The notes under the pieces: model-generated
Databases searched by the model: none
Seen by the model: the letters and a program-made list of their open reading frames with translations, nothing else
Told to the model about the DNA's origin: nothing
NCBI GenBank assembly: GCA_024449915.1
Contig: JAMZAV010000896.1
Location: 186,001 to 250,000, forward strand
Reading direction: 5' to 3'
DNA: 64,000 nt
Source of the DNA: Sweltsa coloradensis
Lineage: Eukaryota > Arthropoda > Insecta > Plecoptera > Chloroperlidae
Part shown: positions 1-10,689 of the stretch, piece after piece
Position numbering within the stretch: position 1 is the stretch's first letter
Layout of the letters: every line of letters starts with the position of its first letter
Position numbers and translations under genes: made by a program

Positions 1-503
1 CAAGTAGAGACGAGGTGGTATTGTCCAAAATTCGAAAAGGCCACACACGTCTAGCTCACGGATATCTCTTAACCAGAGAAAAGGGTTATTCCAAGATGTG
101 ACACATGAGATGTACCTTTAACCGTACATCATATGCTAGCAGAATGTACCAAATATGATGCCTTGCGCACGCAATTAGATCTCTCCCAATCGTATGAAGA
201 ACTTCTATCATATGATAACGGCATCAATCTTTCTAAATTTCTCATCCAAAATTATCTATTTTACAAAATTGAATTCACATCATACACATTTCTTTTATTT
301 ATATATTTTGATTCACATAAATAACTTTTGTTTTGCTATTACTATCAACATCTTCATCATTTGATTTTGTAATGTAAACACTAAGAAAACAATCTAATCA
401 TCAAACACACCACTAACTAATCTCATCAACTTTCATTGTCACAGGTGGCGCAATATGACCAAACCGGTTGAAGCGCCCTATAGTTTCTCACGTCGTCGTT
501 ATT
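1..503 (+). mobile_element. Family L LINE, 3' end (ORF tail + 3' UTR)
   Basis: Enters from the left edge in the ORF C-terminus (RTQLDLSQSYEELLSYDNG), continues through an AT-rich 3' UTR with tcatcaaacacacc, and ends ggtggcgcaatatgacc ... gtttctcacgtcgtcgtt. It has an extra C-for-A in the terminal block and small indels. Confidence 0.88.
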
Positions 504-610
504 CCTGAAGATTTCAGTCATAAAGATGGAAAGGTGACGTGGAGCCGTGTCTCCTCATTGACTTGACCCAGCAACCAAAGGGGTATATTTACGAGCTCTA
601 ACGTCAACCC

Positions 611-972
611 CCCGTCTGGGCCCGGGGTAGAATTGGCCCAGAGCATGGCTCTGCTAATCGTAAAAGGCGATTCAAGAGAAAAAGACCACCTCGCAAACAT
701 CAGCTAGAAAGAGACCCCCCGAAACAAGAGGCGAGCTCTGGCAATCGTCGTCAGGGACCTTGCCCCCTTCCCTTGACGACCCCCCGGCGACGATGACAAT
801 GACACAACGAACGATGACAAAGACGATGACGACCGCGACGTGAGAAACCCCCCTTCCTCCCCTTACCCGTGGCTGGTTCTGACCAGCATGGGCCCCTCCT
901 CCCCCTCCCCCCTTAGGCTAGAGTGGTGCATTATGACCTAACGGTTGACGCGTCCTTAATCCAAATAAACAA
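611..972 (+). mobile_element. Family S short retroelement, full length
   Basis: Complete head (cccgtctgggcccggggtag), middle of GAC/GAT/ACG-rich triplets, C-rich run and tail (gcgtccttaatccaaata). The palindrome agagcatggctct lies in the head. Confidence 0.9.
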
Positions 973-1195
973 ACAAATCTAACGTCAACTTGTCGACCGA
1001 CGGTGACAACTTAATAAACTGACAACTAAATGTTACGCATTAGACTGGGAAACTTTTGCTTACCACTGAAACAAATGTTAACCCATGGAGTTCTATCTAG
1101 AAAGTTTGCCTCATTGATCGCCAAATTGTTGCATGGGTTACTATGACTGGTCACGGTCGATTGACAAAGTCACGTTTGAGACAGTAAGTAACCCC

Positions 1196-1419
1196 AGAGT
1201 AAGCCCGATGTAGAATTGACTCAGAACATGGCCCTTCTAATCATTAAGCGAGAAACGAAACCAAGTCCATTTCGGAAACAACGGCTAGTATTTTTGGAAG
1301 TTTGTACTCCCCGAAAGTAGAGAAGAGCTCGCCTGGCGACATGAGAAACATCTCCTTGCCCTACCCTTGCCCGTGACTGGTTCTGTCCAGCACGGTTGTG
1401 TCCTCCCCATATTATGTAT
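1196..1419 (+). mobile_element. Family S, old short subfamily
   Basis: Diverged copy (gcccgatgtagaattgactc) lacking most of the acidic-triplet middle. The 3' end is cut off by the next S copy. It shares diagnostic changes (cagcacggttgtgtcc) with 2404-2670, so the two form a subfamily. Confidence 0.75.
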
Positions 1420-1791
1420 CCCCGTCTGGGCCCGGGGTAGAATTGGCCCAGAGCCTGGCTCTGCTAATCGTAAAAGGCGATTTAAGAGAAAAGTCCACCT
1501 TGCAAACATCAGCTAGTATAAAAGGGTAGTATATTTTTCCCCAAAACTAGAGGCGAGCTCTGGCAATCGTCGTCGGGGACCTTGCCCCCTTCTCTTGACG
1601 ACCCCCCGGCGACGATGACAATGACACAACAAACGATGACAAAGACGATGACGACCGCTACGTGAGAAACCCCCCTTCCTCCCCTTACCCGTGGCTGGTT
1701 CTGACCAGCATGGGCTCCTCCTCCCCACCCCCCTTAGGATACAGTGGTGCTTTATGACCCAGCGGTTGACGCGTCCTTAATCCAAATAAAC
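1420..1791 (+). mobile_element. Family S, full length
   Basis: Head to tail complete. Inserted directly against the truncated end of the older copy on its left. Confidence 0.9.
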
Positions 1792-1802
1792 TCCAAAAAA
1801 AA

Positions 1803-2391
1803 CTTGACTAGAGTAGTGCATTATGACCTAACGTTTGACGTGTCCGTAATCCTACGAAACCATAAAAAAATTCGTCCACCTACGTCTTGACTCTCACGTA
1901 GAGAAGAGGTGGTATTGTCTAGAATTCGAATAGGCCACACACGTCTAACTCACGGATATCTCTTAACCAGAGAAAGGTTATTCCCATATGTGACACATGT
2001 GATGTACCTTTAACCGTACATCATATGCTAGCAGAATGTACCAAAAATGATGCCTTACGCACGCAATTTGATCCTTCCAATTCATATGAAGAACTACTAT
2101 CATATGATAACGGCGACAAACTTTATTAATTTCTCATCCGTAGTAATCTCTTTAACAAAATTTACTTCACATTTTACACATTTCTTTAATTTTTTAATTT
2201 TCAATCACATTCAAAACTTTCATTTTGCTATTACTTTCATTGTCTTCATTTTATTTTGTTATTTATACACTTAGAAAACAATCTAAACATCAAACACACC
2301 TGCATTAACTCATCTCATCAACTTTAATTGTCACAGGCGGCGCAATATGACCTAACCGGTTGAAGCGCCCTAGTTTCTTACTTCGTCGTTG
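1803..2391 (+). mobile_element. S tail fragment followed by L 3' end
   Basis: 1803-1862 is an isolated S tail (agagtagtgcattatgacc). From 1863 an L copy starts at ttcgtccacctacg, passes the CCHC part (CDTCDVPL) and ends cttcgtcgtt near 2391. Confidence 0.82.
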
Positions 2392-2403
2392 TAAAGTAAT
2401 CAC

Positions 2404-2670
2404 CGGGTATGCTCGATATAGAATTTAATCAGAACATGGCCCTTCTAATCATAAAATCGAGAAAAGAAACCAAGTCCATCTCAAAAACATCGGCTAGTAT
2501 TAATGGAAGTGTGTGTCCCCCGAAAGTAGAGAAGAGTTCGGGCTGGCGACATCCTCCCCAATTGCCCGTGGCTGGTTCTGTCCAGCACGGTTGTGTCCTT
2601 CCCATATCCCGTCGGCTAGAGTGACGCCTAATGACTTAAGGGTCAACGCGCCTTTAATCCTTATAATGCT
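2404..2670 (+). mobile_element. Family S, old short subfamily
   Basis: Second member of the subfamily at 1196. Head diverged (tgctcgatatagaattta), middle shortened, tail present as tcaacgcgcctttaatcc. It ends about 50 bp before the acceptor of exon A. Confidence 0.75.
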
Positions 2671-2718
2671 AAAACATCTGAGAGTAGTAAATGTCTACAA
2701 CACCTTCCTTGTCCCCAG

Positions 2719-2884
2719 GCTTGAACCCGGCACAGATGGCTGCAGTGGCGGCGGCCGCACAACGTAGTCAGTCCTCTCGCTACGAGGACACGGACAGTGA
2801 GGGTCCGAGCCCAGCTGCGATCCGGGGCCACCGGAGCTAGGAGGGGCTCGTTCAGAATCGTCAAGCAGGATGATACACCGCCAG
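2719..2884 (+). CDS. Coding exon A of an unidentified host gene
   Basis: A GC-rich block between AT-rich flanks, with a pyrimidine-rich acceptor (ccttccttgtccccag) and a donor cag|gtaaaa. The first two thirds are open in one frame and encode an Ala-rich then acidic Ser-rich segment (AQRSQSSRYEDTDSEGPSP). The last third makes sense only one frame over (ARRGSFRIVKQDDTPP) and ends with one base of a split codon. The switch falls at a GGGG run near 2824; read straight through, the first frame hits TAG at once. One surplus G, from sequencing or mutation, would explain it. The end phase fits both the microexon at 5852 and exon B. The content looks intrinsically disordered and no domain is recognised. 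An old S copy lies about 50 bp upstream and a DNA repeat starts within 20 bp downstream. Confidence 0.6.
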
Positions 2885-2902
2885 GTAAAAAAATCATTCT
2901 GT

Positions 2903-3371
2903 TCTTAAAGGGGCTATTACCCCCCAAAAAAAAATTTTGCCGCAAAATCTAAGCATAATATAACACTAAAATGACCGTTTAAAAAATTACATCTTGTTAC
3001 TGTGATTTTACTCGAATTTTCTAATTTTGATGATCATGAAATTTGCGAAAATTGGCGTTTTGGGCAATTTTTTAAATCGGCTTTGACTTGCTTCTTTTTT
3101 GTTACACATAGATGATAGAGCATCATACCAATCTAAAATGGCCCTTTATAATATCGTGCCTTGAAACTGTGCACAAATATACACTCAAACACGCAAAAAT
3201 ATGCATTCCAAAATCACACCCCTTCTTGGTAATCAGCAAATTTTGACCGAACCACTTGCCCAAATTACAAAACAAAACATAGAGTATTTACAGAAAAGGC
3301 TGTCGAGTACGTCAATAATGGCCGTTTTTTTTTTTTCATCAAAATTCTCCAAGATCACGGGGTATAAATTT
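2903..3371 (+). repeat. DNA-type repeat ending in ggggctattacccc, copy 1
   Basis: Starts just after a ttaa (ttaaaggggctattacccc) and matches the reverse complement of 33190-33651 over most of its length (shared: cacaaaatct, ttacaaagggcca, gcaccgtgatcttgg). An S head at 3372 cuts it. The G/C-rich end beside TTAA suggests a TTAA-inserting non-autonomous transposon; no coding. Confidence 0.65.
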
Positions 3372-3847
3372 CTGTCTGGGCCCGGTGTAGAATTGGCCCA
3401 GAGCATGGCTCTGCTATTCGTAAAAGGCGATTCAAGATAAAAAGACCACCTCACAAACATCAGCTAGTAAGAGCGGAGCATATTTCTCCCCAAAACTAGA
3501 GGCGAGCTCTGGCAATCGTCGTCGGGTAATAATTGTAATTGTAATTATAATAATAATAAAAATAATAATCAAACACACCATTAACTCATTTAGTCAATTG
3601 TCATAAACACAGGCGGCGCAATATGACCTAACCGGTTGAAGCGCCCTAGTTTCTCACGTCGTCGTCGACGATGACAATGACACAACGAACGATGATAAAG
3701 ACCATGACGACCGCGACCTGAGAAACCCCCCTTCCTCTTCTTACCCGTGGCTGGTTCTGACCTGCATGGGCATCTCCTCCCCATATCCCCTAGGCTAGAG
3801 TGGTGCATTATAACCTAACGGTTGACGCGCCCTTATCCAAATAAACC
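3372..3847 (+). mobile_element. Family S interrupted by an L tail
   Basis: S is readable from 3372 to 3527 and from about 3664 to 3847. Between them lies a short L 3' end (3528-3667). L ends in gtcgtcgtcg and S resumes at cgacgatgacaatg; the left break follows atcgtcgtcggg. So the L end landed in the GTC/CGA-rich middle of S. Confidence 0.8.
3528..3667 (+). mobile_element. Family L tail inserted in S
   Basis: Begins in AAT-rich filler, then tcaaacacaccattaactc, ggcggcgcaatatgacc and the terminal GTC repeats. Severe 5' truncation, as in target-primed reverse transcription. Confidence 0.78.
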
Positions 3848-3850
3848 CAT

Positions 3851-4277
3851 TTTTTCAATCATATGAAGAACTTTTATCATGATAACAGCGACAAACTTTC
3901 TTAATTTTTCATCCAAAGTAATCTATTTAACAAAATTTATTTCACATCATACACATTTCTTTTAGGCCTATTTCTTTATTTTCATTCACATTAATAACTT
4001 TTGTTTTGCTATTACTATCATCGTCTTCATCATTTTATTTTGTTATTTATACACTTAGAAAACAAAATATACATCAAACTCGTCGATTGCGTCGGGGCCT
4101 ACAGGGTTGGCTTGGTCGCTTTGAGTTTAAGTCCCCCACTGTTTATCAGTTATATATCTGAGTGGGTAGACTCTAAATAAAATTTATTCATTTATTTAAC
4201 TTATCAACTTTCATTATCACAGGCGGCGCAATATGACCTAACCGGTTGAAGCACCCTAGTTTCTCACGTCGTCGTTA
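3851..4277 (+). mobile_element. Family L 3' end with a nested repeat
   Basis: ORF tail and 3' UTR, interrupted at 4080-4199 by another repeat, then the usual terminal block ending at cgtcgtcgtt. Confidence 0.82.
4080..4199 (-). repeat. Nested repeat with palindromic core
   Basis: On the minus strand it reads tagagtctacccactcag, a palindrome-like core, then gtgggggact. The same core is at 60136-60190 (+) and, diverged, at 4730 and 21907. An AAATA-type run adjoins it. Unclassified. Confidence 0.6.
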
Positions 4278-4279
4278 AT

Positions 4280-4877
4280 TTGGAAGAAGACCATAAAAAT
4301 AAAATAATTAACCCTGTTCATCTTAATGGTTGGCGGCGCCGGTTCGGCTAACTATTTGAAACATGTCCGACGCTCGTAATTAATTCGTTAATGGTGGAGG
4401 TGCCGGGTAATGAATTTTCAAACTTAACTTTTGTCTCACAGCTTACCCCTACCTCAGGTCACCAAAAACATTCTGTATCATCCTTGTTGAAGGTAGGGTG
4501 ATGCCAACAGAAACGCATTACAATCGTCGGACTTTGTGTTCGATTTTGTAGTGAAACGTAAAACACTGATTGGGAAAAAAAATACCGAAATGTGATGATT
4601 ATTATGAACTTCGATCCCGAAAAACGTTGAAATGTAGCTCTGTTTCGAATTTACCAAAAACAACATTAAAAAGTTCCATAAAATAAATTAGAATATTATT
4701 TTCATTTTATTTAATTATTTAACTATTTAAAGTCTATCCTTTTCAGTTTAAAAACCTGGTTTACAAAGGAGGACAACTGAGGATCACCGTTAGTTTGAAA
4801 TTTTAGACGTTTTTATTTAGACTACAACACAACAAAGACACGAGGTATATAATTTACATTTTCTAAATCGGTAAGCA
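4280..4877. other. Intron sequence with a repeat core
   Basis: No gene seen. It holds a copy of the recurrent 17-mer ggtggaggtgccgggta (4394-4410) and, at about 4730-4785, a diverged copy of the repeat core (agtctatccttttcagtt, tttacaaaggaggacaact) also found at 21907. Confidence 0.5.
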
Positions 4878-5470
4878 GCTCGACAAGCATCTTGGGATGT
4901 GTTGGAAAATAACAAATTGCATAGTGTGATGCCTACATTGACTAACAAAATTCGTCCACCTACGTCACGACTCTCACGTAGAGAAGAGGTGGTATTGTCT
5001 AGACTTCGTATAGGGCACACACGCCTAACACACGGATATCTCTTAACCAGAGAAAAGGTTATTCCCATATGTGACACATGTGATGTACCTTTAACCGTAC
5101 ATCATATGCTAGCAGAATGTACAAAATATGATGCCTTGCGCATGCAATTTGATCTCTCCCAATCATATGAAGAACTTCTATCATATGATTACGGCGACAA
5201 ACTTTCCAAATTTCTCATCCAAAGTAATCTATTTAACAAACTTTAATTAACTTCATACACATTTCTTTCTTTTCTTTATTTTCATTTACATACATAACTT
5301 TTATTTTGCTATTACTTTCTTCATCTTCAATTTATTTTGTTATTTATACACTTAGAAAACAATCTAATCATCAAACATACCTGCACTAACTCTTCTAATT
5401 TACTTTCATTCACAGGCGGCGCAATATGACCTAACCGGTTGAAGCGCCCTAGTTTCTCACGTCGTCGTCT
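4878..5470 (+). mobile_element. Family L, one of the best ORF C-termini
   Basis: The frame from about 4899 to 5246 is open and shows the C-terminal LINE region: RLRIGHTRLTHGYLL, then the zinc motif CX2CX7HX4C (CDTCDVPLTVHHMLAEC), then DLSQSYEELLSYD. The motif after RNase H is usual in I-group LINEs. The 3' UTR and terminal cacgtcgtcgtc follow. Confidence 0.85.
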
Positions 5471-6019
5471 TTCTCTTCAGTAATACTCAATTCTGTTTGA
5501 TACACATCAAATGAAGTTACTCGTAAAAACAGAACTATTGAGACACATATTAGCATATTTCTCTAGTGAATGCGCCTAGTTCCCTTTAACAACACACTCG
5601 GAGTAGAATATAAAGACATAAAGCTTCTTTATCGCACTGAGTACACCTCGAGCGTGCTTTTAGCATAGCAATGAAGCGTAATGGTGTTTTCCTAAGTGTG
5701 TCTCATGTGGTTGGTACTAACTCACCTCGCATGCATAGTGATTACCCGTGTGCTTCTGTATGCCTGCCTGTCTGTCTACCCGAGTAATTGCCCTGTCTCA
5801 TATCTATTTGTGTTCTCTCTCTAGTTCCATTCCATTTGCCTCGCTTTGCAGACCGTGTTTCTAGCCTCAAAGGTAATGATCTGGAACTGGCAACTATACT
5901 AGAACCGTGGAACGCTTCAATTCACTTGATTACTATTAAGAGGGATGATGATAATAGTAATACACGTTTGATACCGCTATACAGAAATATCCACGATACA
6001 ATGCGATTTAGCGATTGCA
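5471..6019. other. Non-repeat intron with the microexon candidate
   Basis: Few L or S features. It contains pyrimidine-rich tracts (ttctctctctag at 5811-5822) and the 21-nt candidate. A frame downstream (ELATILEPWNASIH, 5883 on) is open but no match is recognised. Confidence 0.4.
5852..5872 (+). CDS. Candidate 21-nt microexon of the host gene
   Basis: A 21-nt block with a good acceptor (gcctcgctttgcag) and a good donor (aaag|gtaatga), in a stretch not made of L or S repeats. It would insert DRVSSLK. Taken after exon A (one base left over) it is read without a stop and again leaves one base, so it joins exon B in phase, and including or skipping it preserves the frame. A second acceptor-like site at 5822 would give 50 nt and break the frame. 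This is inference from splice signals and phase only. Confidence 0.35.
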
Positions 6020-6046
6020 AAAAAATTGTCTTGAGTGGATTCAAGC

Positions 6047-6544
6047 TGTTTGGCCCGAGTGCTTTCTATAATAAAATACTTAAAATTAAACTTAAAACTT
6101 AACTTATAATAATCGAGGACCAGGAATAAATTACGAACTAATTAGTAAATCCATAGGGGGTTAAATCACTAGTTGGTGAAGCTTAACGAACTGAAATATT
6201 ATTGAATGATACGTAGCCCCAGTAGTACACAAGTATATGAATAACACGAAAGACGAAACAACTAACCAATTAGGTAAACTAGAATTATGTACGTGGTGTG
6301 TACAGTTTGGCCGTAGCGAGCCGTGAAACCCGTGCGTGTGGCCGTACAGTGAGCCTCGAGAGTCCGCACTTGTTTTGTCGGGGGCTGTTGACCGACACAA
6401 AGACACCCTCCACTCTCCGGAATCTGGGTCAGCTAGAGGCCAGAACAAGCAGGCGTGCGCATCTGCCGAAGAGTGGAGAAATGTACCTAAAACTAAAGTC
6501 AAGTGACCGACGAGAGAGTGACACCTGAAGGGTGTGCACCAACA
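6047..6544 (-). repeat. BEL/Pao 3' LTR
   Basis: Downstream LTR of the minus-strand element, matching 12232-12736 along its length. The inner edge abuts a short purine-rich run on the minus strand (gcgggagaa), the likely polypurine tract. Differences from the partner are mainly one- or two-base gains and losses. Confidence 0.9.
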
Positions 6545-6610
6545 TTCTCCCGCGGGAAAAGGGCTGGCATACCTTTTCAAAATATAACTTGAAGGAGCAA
6601 CACATAAACA

Positions 6611-8282
6611 CTAACACAAAATTACACATGGGGTGCCGAATATCTGGCGAATGTTACTCGGGAAACGGACACAGTTTGTGGATGGGTCGGCGATAGGTGC
6701 CGGAGCCGGATCTAACAGTCGCCACTCGCACTCGTCCATCAGGACCGGGGTGGACCTCCGTGACCACGGCGGTCTTCCATTGAAGAGGGGGGCTATCTTC
6801 TTTGACCAGTACCACTGTGCCTGGCACCAGGTCATGATGAGGAGTCGTCCACTTGGATCGCTGATGGAGTCCATGGAGGTAATCTGTCGACCATCGGTGC
6901 CACAGCTGCTGTGTCGCTCTCGGATGAGCTGCCAACGATCCAGCCTGTTGATCCTGATGTCAGACAGATCAGGGTCGGGAAGGGATGTAAGCGGTTCCCC
7001 GATAAGGAAGTGTCCAGGAGACAGAAAAGTTGTGGAAGAAGGGTCAGCTGTCATAGGTGAAAAAGGGCGAGAGTTGAGGCATGCTTCAACTTGGCATAAC
7101 ATTGTGGACATTTCCTCGAAAGTAAACAGACGGTTTCCAGCAATACGTCTCAAATGGTACTTAAGAGACTTCACTGCTGCCTCCCACAATCCTCCAAAGT
7201 GTGGAGAACCTGGAGGTATGAAGTGCCACGTGCAACCTTCTGCTCCTGCATGTTTCCCTGACATGAGATTGATGTTCTTGATTTCTCAGTAGGGTTTGAA
7301 GCTCCTTCAGTTCACGATCTGCTCCGACAAAGTTTGTACCGTTGTCGCTGTAGATGTGTGCGCTCATTCCTCGACGGCTAACGAATCTTCGGAAGGCTGC
7401 GATGAATGCGTTAGTGCTTAAACTACTAAACAAGTTCTAAGTGAATTGCCTTCGTTGCAAAACACACAAACACTGCGATGTAAGCCTTCACAGTGGTCTT
7501 ACTCCGTGGAGTACCACATTTGAGTTGGATAGGGCCAGCATAGTCAACTCCAGCATTAAGGAAGGGACGTGCGGGTTTGTTACCTATGCTTTGGTAAGAT
7601 GCCCATCTGTTGTTTGGATGTTTTAGGCTTTAGCTTAAAACAGGAAATGCACTTGTGGATGACACTCTTCACCGTACGACGTACGCTGGGTATCCAGTAG
7701 TGTTGTCGCAGGGAGGAGATTAGAAGTTGCTGATTTGCGTGCAGCAGGCGCTGATGTTCTGCTACTATAATCAGCTTATTTTAAGTGATGTCGAGGAGGC
7801 AAGATCATGGGATACTTGTTGTCGTAGGAGAGGTTGGCATGGTGCAAGCGACTGCCTACGCGGAGTATTTGGTGTTGGTCAAAGAATGGGTTTAAATTCT
7901 TGAGGTACTTTTTTGGAGGCAATGGGGTCGAAGTGGCAATACACTTGAGCTCTGTTGCGTAACATGCCTGCTGTACAGCTCGTATGCATGTTTCTAGCGC
8001 CTGCCGTAACTCCTTACAGGATAGCGATGACAGCTGTCTGGATTGTGGAGGTTTACGGCAGTTGTTCACAAAGCGTGAGCAGTATGCAACTACTCGTTGA
8101 CAAGGTCGCCAGTTTGGAGAATCTCTCAACGACCTCTTCTGGCACTGATGTCCCAGCAAGACCTTGCCATGGGCTTTGCTGTTGTTTTCGGTCTGAATCA
8201 ACTCTTGCTGTGCTGTAATAGGAGCTCCGGACACGAATTCATTTGGCCAAGAATCGGGAGTGTTGTAACCATTTAGGTCCAT
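6611..8282 (-). pseudogene. BEL/Pao integrase and C-terminal domain
   Basis: A zinc-binding segment of H-H-C-C type is readable in a third frame near 7630-7790 (EHQRLLHAN ... HKCISCF). The catalytic core follows with SDNGTNFVGADREL (second acidic residue) at about 7350 and GGLWEAAVKSLK (glutamate of the DDE triad) at about 7190. The C-terminal chromatin/DNA-binding-like part has RWQLIRERH and PGTVVLVKED, split over two frames. At least four frame changes make it non-coding as read. Confidence 0.82.
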
Positions 8283-9004
8283 TCCACCAAATTGTTAGAT
8301 CATGTAGTTCCTTTGGATGTACTCCCCGAGAGATATGATCAGCAGGGTTGTCCTGGGATCTGACATGACGCCATTCGTTTGTTGCCGTAGCTTCTTGAAT
8401 TTCGGCCACACGATTGGCAACGAACGTCTTCCATCTCGTAGGGCTTGCTGTTAACCAGGCGAGAACAACCGTAGAGTCAGTCCATAGGTATCTGTTGCTG
8501 ACACTGATGTGAAGAGATGCAATCACTTCGTCAAGAGTCGGGTTAGCAGCAATGCGCCACATAGCTCCAACCGCGGAATGGATTGTTTCTTGACGGTGCT
8601 ACCTTCGACTTTGAACAAAGTAACTTTGTGGTGACTTGACCGACCTCATTTGTTGAACGAAGATAGACACAGGCTCCGTACGCTTGTTCAGAAGCATCGC
8701 AGAAACCGTGGAGTTGTATGTCTGCCGGAAGACCATGGGCTAACACCAATCTGTCGATACTGATTAGGTTGAGCATTGGGAGAGAGTCCTGGATAGTATG
8801 CCATTGTTGCATTAACGTTTCAGGAAGGCTGTCGTCCCAACCAAGGTTTTCTTGCCATAAGGCTTGTAAGAAGATTTTACATAGGATAACCACTGGGCTG
8901 ACTAGGCCCAATGGGTCGAAGATCGATGCGATGGTGGCGAGAACCTGCCGTTTGCTACGGGACACTCGATTGGAATTGTGGTACTGACTTGTGCTGTTAA
9001 ACAA
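8239..9004 (-). pseudogene. BEL/Pao connection and RNase H-like region
   Basis: Contains the A17-type conserved segment (FDPLGLVSPVVILCK) and the RNase H-like strand FCDASEQAYGACVYLRS. After a frame change near 8550 come LWTDSTVVLAWL and RNHV-like downstream residues (HVRSQDNPADHISRG). Both frames are needed for a complete domain. Confidence 0.8.
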
Positions 9005-9990
9005 TCTGTAACTGGTCGGAGCCTGGGTGCCACAGTAGACCTAACGTTTTGACGTGATCTTCGTTGTCAAACTGCAGAGGAAGCTGTGATTCGCGCCACT
9101 CTTCTGGGATTGCCTTTAAGAGAGCGGGGTGATTCGCACACCACTTCCGAAGGGGAAATCCACCATTGTTGAGAAGATCTATCATTTGGTCTTGAAGTTC
9201 AAGCACCTCGTCGATGGTGTCACCTCCAGAGAGGACGTCGTCTATATACATGTCGCGCTTCACGATTTCTGCCGCCTTGGGGAAGCGGTCTCGTTCATCG
9301 TCTGCCAGTTGATGGAGACACCTGGTTGCTATGAACGGGGCTGAGGCGGTACCATAGGTGAGTGTCGTGAGCTGAAACTCTCGAGGGGTACCATCTGCGT
9401 TTCTTCCCCAGAGGATACGTTGCAGATCATAGTCAGCAGGGTTCATCTGAATTTGCCGGTACATCTTGAAATGTCTGCCGTAAAGACAAACTGATGCAAC
9501 CCAAACCTAAGAACAATGCTCATGAGGTCTTGTTGGATTGTAGGGCCAACCAGGAGCATGTCATTTAGCGATGTGCCGTTGCTGGTTTTGGCTGAAGCAT
9601 CAATACTACTCTCATCTTTGAAGTAGTACTTGATTCCTTGATGACCGGTGATGTGGTAAATAGTAGCAAGGTGCTGAAGGTTTATCTAGGGGCCTGACTG
9701 CCTTCATATGACCGAGATCCTCATACTCACGCATGAATAGACTGTACTGCGTATCAAGGTGAGTATCACGAGTAAGACGTCTCTCGATTTGGTTTAATCT
9801 AGTACGGGATGTACAGTATGATGCACCAAGCATCGCCGGGTCTTGCTTGAGAGGTAGACGGACGACAAAGCGACCTGTTGCGTCTCTGGTAGTGTTTCAA
9901 TGAAATGAGTCTCACACCGCCCTTCGTCATTGGTTCGAACTGGGTGGGTCATTTCTTCAACTTCCCAGAAGCGTTGAAGCAAGTCGTCGT
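8997..9990 (-). pseudogene. BEL/Pao reverse transcriptase (frameshifted)
   Basis: The N-terminal part (FWEVEEM, YEDLGHM) is in two broken frames at 9612-9982. The palm is intact at 8997-9464, with YGTASAPFIATR and the catalytic YIDD at 9237-9248. The thumb/connection follows with LGLLWHPGSDQL. Order and motifs fit BEL/Pao. Confidence 0.85.
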
Positions 9991-10033
9991 TACGTAGGAA
10001 GAACGTGGGGTGCTGGGCGTGGTGTGGACTCTT

Positions 10034-10500
10034 CTACCTGCGCTTGCTGAATGCGGCAGATAGAATCCACCCTAACTTAGTGTTTTGGAGCATAGGGTAG
10101 TTTCCAGGTCTCGATCTTTGCTGAGGGAGCAGTAGGTCGAAGAAAATCTCAGCTCCGATGAGAAGGTCATCTTGCCAGGTTGGTCGAAAGTTGGAAACCG
10201 CAAGGGTGATATCCGATGGTAGACCCCATGCATCAGGATTGATCTTTGTGGCTGGTGTGTTGCCCGTTATTCGAGGCAATACCGAACAACTAATGGTGGC
10301 GTTGTAATCACCAACCGTAGATTGGACCTCAAGAGTGACACAATATTTAGTTTCAGATGTAGAATCATTAATACCATGAATGGGAAACTGATTGTGGTGC
10401 TTTTTCAAGCGCAGAAGCTGTGCCAATGACTCGGACACAAAGTGGGATGTGATGCCGAGTCAAGCAGCGCTCGACATGTGTGTAGTTGGCCATGGTTGTC
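10034..10500 (-). pseudogene. BEL/Pao aspartic protease region
   Basis: The active-site neighbourhood CRALLDSAS lies at the end of the gag frame. A frame change follows, and the rest continues with LLIGAEIFFDLLL and LQNTKLGWILS, segments characteristic of BEL polyproteins. The usual D-S/T-G triad reads D-S-A here. Confidence 0.75.
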
Positions 10501-10689
10501 ACGCACCCGTACGAGGACAGTAGACAGAAGAATCTGCACGTGTGGCTGTACCTTCAAGGAACAATAATTGTTCGTTCCCTGGCTGTGAGATGTAGCCGGT
10601 GGTCCAGTTCCATTATCAGTTGACAAGGATTGTCGATGATCGGTCGTTCCCGTTCCCACCTGCCCTCCAAAATGCAGAAGCGTATGATG

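Noticed and set aside
6633..7292. 219-codon + strand frame at the integrase end of BEL/Pao
   Set aside because: It is antisense to clear integrase motifs on the minus strand and has no motif of its own.
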